A stretch of DNA of 30,231 nucleotides, taken from NCBI RefSeq assembly GCF_025567095.1, contig NZ_JAOQJH010000036.1; one strand, written 5' to 3'. A program made the position numbers and the translations under genes. Source of the stretch: Anthropogastromicrobium aceti. GTDB lineage: Bacteria; Bacillota; Clostridia; Lachnospirales; Lachnospiraceae. The notes below the pieces were generated by a model. It ran no database searches. It was not told where the DNA came from and saw nothing but the letters and a program-made list of their open reading frames with translations. Shown piece after piece: positions 23,856 through 30,231 of the stretch (the stretch's first letter is position 1; every line of letters starts with the position of its first letter).

Positions 23856-24917
23856 ATGCGCTTTATACACATAGCAGACTTGCATCTGGGCAGCAGCCCT
23901 GAAGCAGAATTTCTCTGGGGAAAGAACCGTGCAGAAGAAATTTGGGACTCATTTGCTGCAGTGATAGATGCGTGTAATGAAAAGGAGATCGACCTGTTAT
24001 TAATCGCAGGAGATCTCTTTGATCGACCTCCCGTCTGGGCAGATCTTGACCGGGCAGCAAAGCTGTTTGCCAGACTGACCGCCACAGAAGTTGTCATGAT
24101 TGCCGGTGCATCTGACTATATCACAGAAGATAGTCCGTGGAAGACATATCCGTGGCAGTCATGGGTACATATGCTGTCTGATAAGCATTGCATGAATGTG
24201 CAGCTGGGAAACATAAATACATCTGTTCATGGATGCAGCTACTATGCTCCGACAGAAGGCAAGCCGTATCTGGAGGATGCAAGACCAGATAAAGAAAGTG
24301 AATATCAGATTTTGCTTGGCTATACAGGTGATGATAATCATATGCCGGTAGATCTTTCAGAGTTGTCTGAAAAAGGATTTGACTATATTGCACTTGGCTA
24401 CGAGCACAAGGCAAGCGTTATGCAAAGTATGCACATGGCTTATGCCGGATCACTTGAGCCTCTTAGCGTACAGGAAACAGGCAAGCATGGATTTATTCTC
24501 GGAGAGATTAATGAGGATAGTACAACGATTAGGTTCGTACCGTTTGCCTGCCGTGAATACATCAATATTAAGGTGCGCCTGTCAAGTGATATTACAGAGG
24601 ATGAGCTGGAAGAAAAGCTGACAGCTGCAATCAATCAGTATGGCAGAGATAATATCTTCACGATTAGTCTTGAAGGACGTTATCAGCCAAAAGAGCCATA
24701 TGACAGAGCACGTCTTCTTGCGCTTGGCAATGTGGCAGATGTAAAGGATGGCACAATGCCAGACTACAATCTGGTGGCACTTTTAGATGAGCATAAGGAT
24801 GATATGATCGGTATGTATCTGGAAGAGTTTTTAAAAGAACCGGCAGGAACGCGTGAGCAAAAAGCACTTTACTGCGGCTTGGAGGCACTTTTAAATGCCG
24901 TACAGAAGACACAGTAA
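23856..24917 (+). CDS. SbcD/YhaO-like metallophosphoesterase protein, eroded metal site
   Basis: A 353-residue protein with the Mre11/SbcD/YhaO calcineurin-like fold. D8 and H10 in IADLHLG and D53 in AGDLFDRPP are kept. The GNHD motif is replaced by GASD (84-87). The metal-ligand histidine in the following LL-x-H strand is tyrosine (Y156 in LLGYTG). The GHxH motif reads GYEH (181-184). Several metal ligands and the transition-state histidine are therefore missing, so nuclease activity is doubtful. A C-terminal domain of about 130 residues follows (DELEEKLTAAI region). GAGGAG precedes the ATG. The partner ATPase starts 24 bp downstream. Repeat copy B ends 30 nt before this start codon. Family assignment is firm; the inactivity claim rests on by-eye motif alignment. 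Confidence 0.88.
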   Translation: MRFIHIADLHLGSSPEAEFLWGKNRAEEIWDSFAAVIDACNEKEIDLLLIAGDLFDRPPVWADLDRAAKLFARLTATEVVMIAGASDYITEDSPWKTYPWQSWVHMLSDKHCMNVQLGNINTSVHGCSYYAPTEGKPYLEDARPDKESEYQILLGYTGDDNHMPVDLSELSEKGFDYIALGYEHKASVMQSMHMAYAGSLEPLSVQETGKHGFILGEINEDSTTIRFVPFACREYINIKVRLSSDITEDELEEKLTAAINQYGRDNIFTISLEGRYQPKEPYDRARLLALGNVADVKDGTMPDYNLVALLDEHKDDMIGMYLEEFLKEPAGTREQKALYCGLEALLNAVQKTQ

Positions 24918-24940
24918 CAGACAGGGAAGTGGGGTAGCAA

Positions 24941-26620
24941 GTGAATATTCTAAAGCTGGAATTGACACATTTTGGAAAATTCCATTTAAAAACAATTACA
25001 TTTACGTCCGGCCTGAATATTGTGTATGGCAAAAATGAGGCTGGAAAATCCACGATTCATGCATTTGTGCGCAGTATGCTGTTTGGCATCCCGGATACAG
25101 AGGAGGGAAATGAGCGTTACAGTCATTATCTTCCATGGGAGACACCGCATGATTTTTGTGGAAGAATGTGGATTAAAAAAGATAATAAAGTATACAGAAT
25201 CGAGCGAAACTTTTTAAGACCGCAGCCAACGGTTCGTGTATTTGATGATGAGACAGGCGAGTCGCTTCAGCCTGCAAAGCAGCATTTAAGACAGATTTTG
25301 AGCGGTCTCACTGAGACAAGTTATCTTAATACTATCTGTATTGAGCAGCTAAAGAGTGCTACAGATCCGCAGCTTGCAAAGGAGCTTGAGGATATGGCAG
25401 TCAATGCCAGTCAGAGCAAAAATCTGAACATCGACGTCAAGCAGGCAAAACAGGAGCTGTTATTAAAAAAGCAGAGTCTGCAGTCACAGATCGTAAATGA
25501 TGTGGACAGCGTTCATCAAAAGAATCAAAAAATGGCAGATGAGTCAGGCAAGCGTCTGAGCCGCCTGCAGCGTTCACGTTATATTAGAGAAAAGCAAAGC
25601 AGTGATTTACAGACAAAAATCGAGACTGAGCGCCGTCAGGCAGAGGAAGAACTGATGGCATATGAGCGCGAGCGAAATGAGCTTCGCCGCCGCTATGAAT
25701 CAGACAAAAAGGCAAGTGAAAATGCAGCTAATGCCAATATGACGGCAGCAGGCGGACATGGATGGCTTATATGGTTAGTGCTTGCTGTTCTTGCTGGTGC
25801 ATTTTCCATCTATCGCTACAGCAGTGTCGGTATGACAAACAGAGGCGATTTCTGGATGATTACAATCGGGGCATGCGCAGCATTTGTATGTATTGTTTCC
25901 ATGTTTTTATGTGCATGGAAGAGTAAGGACAACAAAAAGAATGCGTTTGCGGCCCAGAAGATATCAAAAGAACTAAAAGAAAAGCTTGAACAAAGCTTAA
26001 AAGAATTTGAGGAATGTAAAACAAAGATGCCGACGGATGCTGCCGACCGCTGCAAGCCACTTGAAGAGCAGTATGAAAAGGCACAGCGAGAGCTTTCTTA
26101 TCTTGTGCATGAGCAAAAAGAAGAAGAAAAGATTTTGCTGTCACTTGAAGAAAACGATCAGAAGCTAAAGGGTGCTGCCGCAGAAAATGCCAGACTTGCA
26201 GAAGAAATTGAATCTGTCAATATGGCACTTAAGACAATGGATCACGTATCAGAACGTATCCGTGCCACCTTTGGAAATCTGTTAAACAGTGAGGCTTCTA
26301 AAATTTTGTTTGATATTACAGACGGAAAGTATGAGAAGGTTGTTATTGGACAGGATATGAAGGTGAGAGTGTATGCAGATGAGCGGGAGATTCAGTTAGA
26401 AAGTGTAAGCCGAGGAACAATCGAGCAGATTTACTTAAGCATCCGTGTTGCAGCTGCAAAGCTTTTGTGGCAGGACGAACCGATGCCATTTTTGTTTGAT
26501 GATGTATTTGCGTACTATGATGATGAGCGCCTTGCCGCAGCAATCGATATGCTCAAAAAGTGCGGTCATCAGGTAATCATATTTAGCTGTCATTCAAGAG
26601 AAGACAGCTTATTAAGATAA
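24941..26620 (+). CDS. YhaN/SbcC-like ATPase with central membrane hairpin
   Basis: A 559-residue ATPase starting at GTG. The N-terminal Rad50/SMC-type half-domain has Walker A GKNEAGKST (30-38) and the IEQLKSATDP region. Two coiled-coil arms (about 155-265 and 330-440) flank two membrane helices (about 273-292 and 304-326). The C-terminal half-domain has a signature-like SVSRGTIEQIYLSIRVA and Walker B MPFLFDDVFAYYDDERL, then an HVIIFSCHS-type switch (QVIIFSCHSRE). B. subtilis YhaN has the same plan, but this protein is much shorter because the coils are short. A GGGG-containing ribosome site lies upstream, and it is co-transcribed with the SbcD-like gene. It would sit at the inner membrane face and may act on DNA ends near the membrane. 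Confidence 0.87.
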   Translation: MNILKLELTHFGKFHLKTITFTSGLNIVYGKNEAGKSTIHAFVRSMLFGIPDTEEGNERYSHYLPWETPHDFCGRMWIKKDNKVYRIERNFLRPQPTVRVFDDETGESLQPAKQHLRQILSGLTETSYLNTICIEQLKSATDPQLAKELEDMAVNASQSKNLNIDVKQAKQELLLKKQSLQSQIVNDVDSVHQKNQKMADESGKRLSRLQRSRYIREKQSSDLQTKIETERRQAEEELMAYERERNELRRRYESDKKASENAANANMTAAGGHGWLIWLVLAVLAGAFSIYRYSSVGMTNRGDFWMITIGACAAFVCIVSMFLCAWKSKDNKKNAFAAQKISKELKEKLEQSLKEFEECKTKMPTDAADRCKPLEEQYEKAQRELSYLVHEQKEEEKILLSLEENDQKLKGAAAENARLAEEIESVNMALKTMDHVSERIRATFGNLLNSEASKILFDITDGKYEKVVIGQDMKVRVYADEREIQLESVSRGTIEQIYLSIRVAAAKLLWQDEPMPFLFDDVFAYYDDERLAAAIDMLKKCGHQVIIFSCHSREDSLLR

Positions 26621-26687
26621 GAGAACAAGAAGACAGGAGTGTATAAGCCGCAGATGCAGCAGGCAGGCGGCGGAATGAGAGGGAAAC

Positions 26688-28337
26688 ATGATTAGTGCAA
26701 ATGGAGTAACATTACGTCTGGGCAAACGCGCCCTTTTCGAAGATGTAAATATCAAATTTACAGAAGGAAACTGTTATGGAATTATCGGTGCAAACGGTGC
26801 CGGAAAATCCACATTTTTAAAGATTTTGTCTGGTCAGCTTGAGCCGACAAACGGAAGCATCACAATGACACCGGGACAGCGTCTTTCCGTATTGGAGCAG
26901 GATCACTTTAAGTATGATGACTGCGTAGTACTAGATACTGTTATGATGGGAAATGCCCGTCTTTTTGAAATCATGAAGGAAAAGGATGCTATCTATGCAA
27001 AAGAGGATTTCTCTGATGAAGATGGTATTCGTGCAAGTGAGCTGGAGGCAGAATTTGCACAGATGAATGGATGGGAGGCAGATTCTGATGCTGCATCTTT
27101 GTTAAATGGTCTTGGTATTGAAACTGATCTTCATTATAAGAAGATGGGTGAGCTTGATGGTCCAGACAAGGTAAAGGTTCTTCTTGCAAGAGCTTTGTTT
27201 GGAAATCCAGATATTCTATTAATGGACGAGCCGACCAACCATTTGGACTTAGCAGCAATCGACTGGTTAGAGGAGTTTTTGATCAACTTTGAAAACACTG
27301 TCATTGTTGTTTCCCATGACCGTTATTTCTTAAATAAGGTATGTACACAGATCGCTGATATTGACTATGCAAAGATTCAGCTGTATTCTGGTAACTATGA
27401 TTTCTGGTATGAGTCTTCTCAGCTTATGATTAAGCAGATGAAGGAAGCAAACCGCAAGAAGGAAGAAAAGATTAAGGAGTTACAGGAGTTCATCCAGCGT
27501 TTCTCCGCAAATGCATCTAAGAGTAAGCAGGCAACATCACGTAAGAGAGCACTTGAGAAGATCCAGCTTGACGATATGCGTCCATCTTCCAGAAAGTATC
27601 CATACATCGACTTTAGACCAGACCGCACTATCGGAAATGAGGTTCTGACAGTCGAGAATTTAAGTAAGACAATCGATGGTGTAAAGGTGCTTGACAATAT
27701 CAGTTTTACACTGCGTCATGACGATAAGGTTGCATTTGTTGGTTCAAACGAGCTGGCAAAAACAACATTATTCCAGATCTTAATGGGTGAGATGGAGCCA
27801 GATTCAGGAAGCTTCAAGTGGGGTGTAACAACATCTCAGGCATACTTCCCGAAGGATAACTCCGCTGAGTTTGACAGCGATCTTGTGATCTATGACTGGC
27901 TGCAGCAGTACTCCCCTGTAAAGGATATCACTTATGTAAGAGGTTTCCTTGGACGTATGCTTTTTGCTGGTGATGACGGTGCGAAGAAGGTTCGCGTTTT
28001 ATCAGGAGGAGAGAAGGTTCGCTGTATGCTCTCCAAGATGATGATTTCTGGTGCAAACGTATTAGTATTTGATGAGCCAACAAACCACTTAGACATGGAG
28101 TCTATCACAGCATTAAATAACGGTATGATGAAGTTCCCAGGTGTAATTTTGTTCTCCTCAAGAGACCATCAGATCGTTCAGACAACTGCAAACCGTATTA
28201 TCGAGCTGCTTCCAGGCGGATTTATCGATAAGATTACCACATACGATGAGTATCTGGCAAGTGATGAGATGGCAATGAAGCGTCAGGTTTACACTGCAAA
28301 TCTCGAGGATGATGTAGAACCGGATGGCGAAGAATAA
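26688..28337 (+). CDS. ABC-F family ATPase (YbiT/YkpA-like)
   Basis: A 549-residue soluble protein with two ABC cassettes and no membrane segments, the layout of ABC-F translation factors. Cassette 1 has Walker A GANGAGKST (34-42), a LLMDEPTNHLDL Walker B and VVSHDRYFLN. A charged helical linker (about 240-300, rich in KEEKIKELQ) is the P-site tRNA interaction motif region. In cassette 2 the Walker A loop reads GSNELAKTT (352-360), with A357 where glycine is usual. The signature LSGGEKVR and Walker B VFDEPTNHLD are normal, and the switch reads FSSRDHQ. I recall this type of second site from the YbiT/YkpA subgroup, so it is probably a subgroup trait. GAGGG precedes the ATG. Role: ribosome-associated regulation, not membrane transport. 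Confidence 0.92.
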   Translation: MISANGVTLRLGKRALFEDVNIKFTEGNCYGIIGANGAGKSTFLKILSGQLEPTNGSITMTPGQRLSVLEQDHFKYDDCVVLDTVMMGNARLFEIMKEKDAIYAKEDFSDEDGIRASELEAEFAQMNGWEADSDAASLLNGLGIETDLHYKKMGELDGPDKVKVLLARALFGNPDILLMDEPTNHLDLAAIDWLEEFLINFENTVIVVSHDRYFLNKVCTQIADIDYAKIQLYSGNYDFWYESSQLMIKQMKEANRKKEEKIKELQEFIQRFSANASKSKQATSRKRALEKIQLDDMRPSSRKYPYIDFRPDRTIGNEVLTVENLSKTIDGVKVLDNISFTLRHDDKVAFVGSNELAKTTLFQILMGEMEPDSGSFKWGVTTSQAYFPKDNSAEFDSDLVIYDWLQQYSPVKDITYVRGFLGRMLFAGDDGAKKVRVLSGGEKVRCMLSKMMISGANVLVFDEPTNHLDMESITALNNGMMKFPGVILFSSRDHQIVQTTANRIIELLPGGFIDKITTYDEYLASDEMAMKRQVYTANLEDDVEPDGEE

Positions 28338-28367
28338 TCTTGTTACTAAAGAGAAAGGCGGTGAAGC

Positions 28368-29129
28368 ATGAGTGCATTTGCATTAAAAATTATTGCAATG
28401 GTCACAATGTTTATCGATCATCTCTTTGCCTCCTGTATCGATCCATATGGTGTTGATGTATGGAACATTTCAAGGCATATCGTGCCAGGAACTGGAACTA
28501 CACTTTACTGGATTGGCAGAATGATTGGACGCATTGCTTTTCCTATATTCTGCTTCCAGATAGTGGAGGGAGTGCGGTACACAAAAAACTGGAAGCGCTA
28601 CATGGCGCGTCTGGCACTGCTTGCCTTAATTTCTGAGATTCCATTTGATCTGGCATTAAAAAATTTTCAGATTGATATGTCTTCACAAAATGTATTTCTT
28701 ACGCTGCTGTTTGGCATGATGATTGTTACATTTATGAAGGTAGTTGATCAAGACTGGAAATATCTGGTGTGGCCAGTCCTTGTATTTGGATACGGTTACA
28801 TGGCAAAATTCATCTTTCATACTGACTATGACTGGAGCGGAGTTGTGTGTATCGCTGTCATGGGTCTTATGAATGAGCCATGGGAGAAGGTTTTTAGGCC
28901 ATACACACCGGCAGTCTCTCAGATGATTCACGTAGTATTTGCGGCACTTGGAATATTTGTACTTTATTATAAAAACAGCTTTGAAATATATGGATTTTTT
29001 GCACTGCTTCCAATCGCCCTTTATAATGGAAGAAAAGGCTATTCAAGCAAAAAGGTACAATATGCATTTTATTTTTTCTATCCTGTGCATCTGATAGTGC
29101 TGTTTGTGATCGCGTATACATTCAGGTAA
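28368..29129 (+). CDS. TraX-family membrane protein
   Basis: A 253-residue integral membrane protein with about seven or eight hydrophobic helices. Typical TraX-family wording is visible at the start (LKIIAMVTMFIDHL), then WIGRMIGRIAFPIFCFQIVEG, and ALISEIPFDLAL. Family members include the F-plasmid pilin acetylase TraX, but chromosomal Firmicute copies occur without any conjugation genes, and none are seen here. Membrane acyltransferase activity is therefore only a guess. AGGCGG precedes the start. It lies 30 bp after the ABC-F gene and 32 bp before apt in the same transcript. Confidence 0.88.
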   Translation: MSAFALKIIAMVTMFIDHLFASCIDPYGVDVWNISRHIVPGTGTTLYWIGRMIGRIAFPIFCFQIVEGVRYTKNWKRYMARLALLALISEIPFDLALKNFQIDMSSQNVFLTLLFGMMIVTFMKVVDQDWKYLVWPVLVFGYGYMAKFIFHTDYDWSGVVCIAVMGLMNEPWEKVFRPYTPAVSQMIHVVFAALGIFVLYYKNSFEIYGFFALLPIALYNGRKGYSSKKVQYAFYFFYPVHLIVLFVIAYTFR

Positions 29130-29161
29130 GGAATAAAAAATAAACAAAGGTGGAAAAACGA

Positions 29162-29686
29162 ATGAAAAGAATTGAAGATTATGTAATCAGTATTCCGGAT
29201 TTTCCGGAGCCAGGTATCATTTTCCGTGACATAACTGGAATCCTTCGTGATGCTGACGGATTAAAGCTGTCCATAGACAAGATTCAGGAAATGTTAGAGG
29301 GTGTTGAGTTTGATGCAGTACTTGGCTTAGAGTCAAGAGGCTTTATCTTTGGTATGCCGATTGCCTACAATTTGCATAAAGCATTTATCCCAGTAAGAAA
29401 AAAGGGAAAGCTGCCAAGAGAGACTGTTTCTGCAAAGTACGATCTTGAATACGGCACAGCGGAGATTGAGATTCATAAGGAAGATCTTCGTCCAGGCATG
29501 AAAGTTGTCATCATCGACGATTTGATTGCAACAGGCGGAACAGTAGAGGCGGCTGTAAAGTTAGCAGAGAGCCTTGGTGCAGAAGTTGTAAAGATTGCAT
29601 TTGTCATGGAGTTGGCTGGATTAAAGGGAAGAGAGCGCCTGGCAGGTTATGATGTAGAGTCCGTTATCACATACGAAGGAAAGTAA
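29162..29686 (+). CDS. apt: Adenine phosphoribosyltransferase
   Basis: A 174-residue purine-salvage enzyme that makes AMP from adenine and PRPP. Visible: IPDFPEPGIIFRDITGIL at the N-terminus, the GLESRGFIFG base-binding segment, the flexible-loop region VRKKGKLPRETVSAKYDLEYGTAEIE (split by strands), and the PRPP motif VVIIDDLIATGGT. The ATG at 29162 is preferred, with AAAGGTGG 8 nt upstream; a GTG at 29150 overlaps that ribosome site. In many Firmicutes apt neighbours relA/spoT or recJ, but here it follows a TraX-like gene. Confidence 0.97.
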   Translation: MKRIEDYVISIPDFPEPGIIFRDITGILRDADGLKLSIDKIQEMLEGVEFDAVLGLESRGFIFGMPIAYNLHKAFIPVRKKGKLPRETVSAKYDLEYGTAEIEIHKEDLRPGMKVVIIDDLIATGGTVEAAVKLAESLGAEVVKIAFVMELAGLKGRERLAGYDVESVITYEGK

Positions 29687-29696
29687 GGTAAAAACG

Positions 29697-30155
29697 ATGC
29701 CAAGACAAGTAGATCTTGATATGATAGAATTGATCGACAATAAGCTGACAGTAGACGAATATCTAAAGCTTCGTGCGCTTGTCGGCTGGAAGAAATTATC
29801 ACGTGAGCAGGCACAGAAGGCACTCGATAATAGTCTTCTTGTTGTCGGCGCCTATCTGGCAGGACAGCCAATTGGCATGGGACGCCTGGTGGGAGATGGT
29901 GCAGTCATCTGCTACGTGCAGGATCTTGTAATTCCGCCGCAGGCGCAAGGGTATGGAATCGGATCACTTGTTCTTTCAAGACTGACCCAGTACGTTGAAA
30001 GTCTTCGTCTTCCAGGTACTGAGATGATGTTTGATCTGATGTGCGCAAAAGGACGAGAGCGCTTCTACGAAGCGCACGGCTTTCTGGCGCGTCCAACAGA
30101 AAAGTTAGGACCAGGAATGATCCAATATATCAACGCTGACTTAACCCAGCGGTAA
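29697..30155 (+). CDS. GNAT family N-acetyltransferase
   Basis: A 152-residue protein of typical single-domain GNAT size. The acetyl-CoA motif A is at about 77-100 (VQDLVIPPQAQGYGIGSLVLS, split), with the Q-x-x-G-x-G-I/S pyrophosphate loop. The C-terminal FYEAHGFLARP is the common Y/F-G-F motif. The substrate cannot be read from sequence. It lies 10 bp after apt with only a weak AAGG ribosome site, so translation may be coupled. The stop codon falls in the loop of a hairpin (30143-30167). Confidence 0.88.
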   Translation: MPRQVDLDMIELIDNKLTVDEYLKLRALVGWKKLSREQAQKALDNSLLVVGAYLAGQPIGMGRLVGDGAVICYVQDLVIPPQAQGYGIGSLVLSRLTQYVESLRLPGTEMMFDLMCAKGRERFYEAHGFLARPTEKLGPGMIQYINADLTQR

Positions 30156-30219
30156 GCCACTGGGGTTCCATTGACGGAGTTCTAGTGTCTGCGTACATCG
30201 CAAGGACTTTGGCAGACAC
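30143..30219 (+). repeat. Two consecutive hairpins at the right edge, function unknown
   Basis: Hairpin 1 pairs AACCCAGCGG (30143-30152) with CCACTGGGGTT (30157-30167), with a TAAG loop that contains the GNAT stop codon. Hairpin 2 pairs GTGTCTGC (30185-30192) perfectly with GCAGACAC (30212-30219), with a weaker outer stem (CGGA with TCCG). Neither is followed by a T-run, so they do not look like plain terminators. The element probably continues beyond the window. Its sequence does not match copies A or B. Confidence 0.5.
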
Positions 30220-30231
30220 ATCTGTTCCGGA

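Noticed and set aside
28368..29129. TraX-like gene as evidence for a conjugative element
   Set aside because: No relaxase, T4SS, integrase or att-like repeats are nearby; chromosomal TraX-family genes are common in Firmicutes.
30156..30231. Minus-strand open frame entering from the right edge
   Set aside because: About 30 codons are open in more than one frame because the stretch is short. It ends within the GNAT gene, and the hairpins explain the sequence better.

Overview
The window reads as a chromosomal segment of a low-to-mid GC Clostridia, most likely a Lachnospiraceae gut bacterium. The basis is gene-dense co-directional packing, strong AGGAGG-type ribosome sites, sigma-A promoters with 17-bp spacers, and protein types typical of that family: a viroplasmin-type RNase HI, a FolB-FolK fusion, a PheA mutase/dehydratase fusion, a Ppx/GppA-HD protein beside Ppk1, and YhaO/YhaN-like proteins. 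This assignment comes from family recognition by eye, without a database search. No phage, IS transposase, tRNA, rRNA or CRISPR array is visible.

Layout. 1-500: a minus-strand RidA gene with its own promoter. 600-4320: an ABC ATPase plus a large FtsX-type permease with a coiled-coil insert. 4317-4485: structured repeat copy A, then an RNase HI gene ending at a clear terminator. 5319-8944: a folate operon, folC-folE-folP-folBK, followed by pheA. 10225-15263: a DUF815 AAA ATPase, a divergent Ppx/GppA-HD protein and polyphosphate kinase. 15317-20907: a tightly packed operon of response regulator, histidine kinase, membrane accessory protein, atypical ABC ATPase and ABC-2 permease, which looks like a self-contained envelope-stress or transport module. 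20883-22064: a minus-strand cysteine desulfurase, divergent from asnS (22258-23649). 23645-23825: structured repeat copy B. 23856-26620: an SbcD/YhaO-like protein with eroded metal-ligand motifs and a membrane-anchored YhaN-like ATPase. 26688-30155: an ABC-F ATPase, a TraX-family membrane protein, adenine phosphoribosyltransferase and a GNAT acetyltransferase. The last 75 bases form strong hairpins that run off the edge.

The most interesting observation is the pair of about 170-180-nt elements at 4317-4485 and 23645-23825. Each folds into a closing stem plus three hairpin arms. A 45-nt arm core is 44/45 identical and a 14-nt apical loop region is identical. The other helices differ in sequence between copies but remain paired, which is the signature of a conserved RNA (or single-stranded DNA) structure. 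In both copies the closing stem incorporates the stop codon of the upstream gene, and the element ends 30-32 nt before the start codon of a nuclease-family gene.

A second theme is a set of proteins from well-known enzyme families whose catalytic motifs are altered: the SbcD-like protein, the ABC ATPase at 19070 and the Ppx/GppA-HD protein. This suggests regulatory or structural roles, or unusual chemistry.
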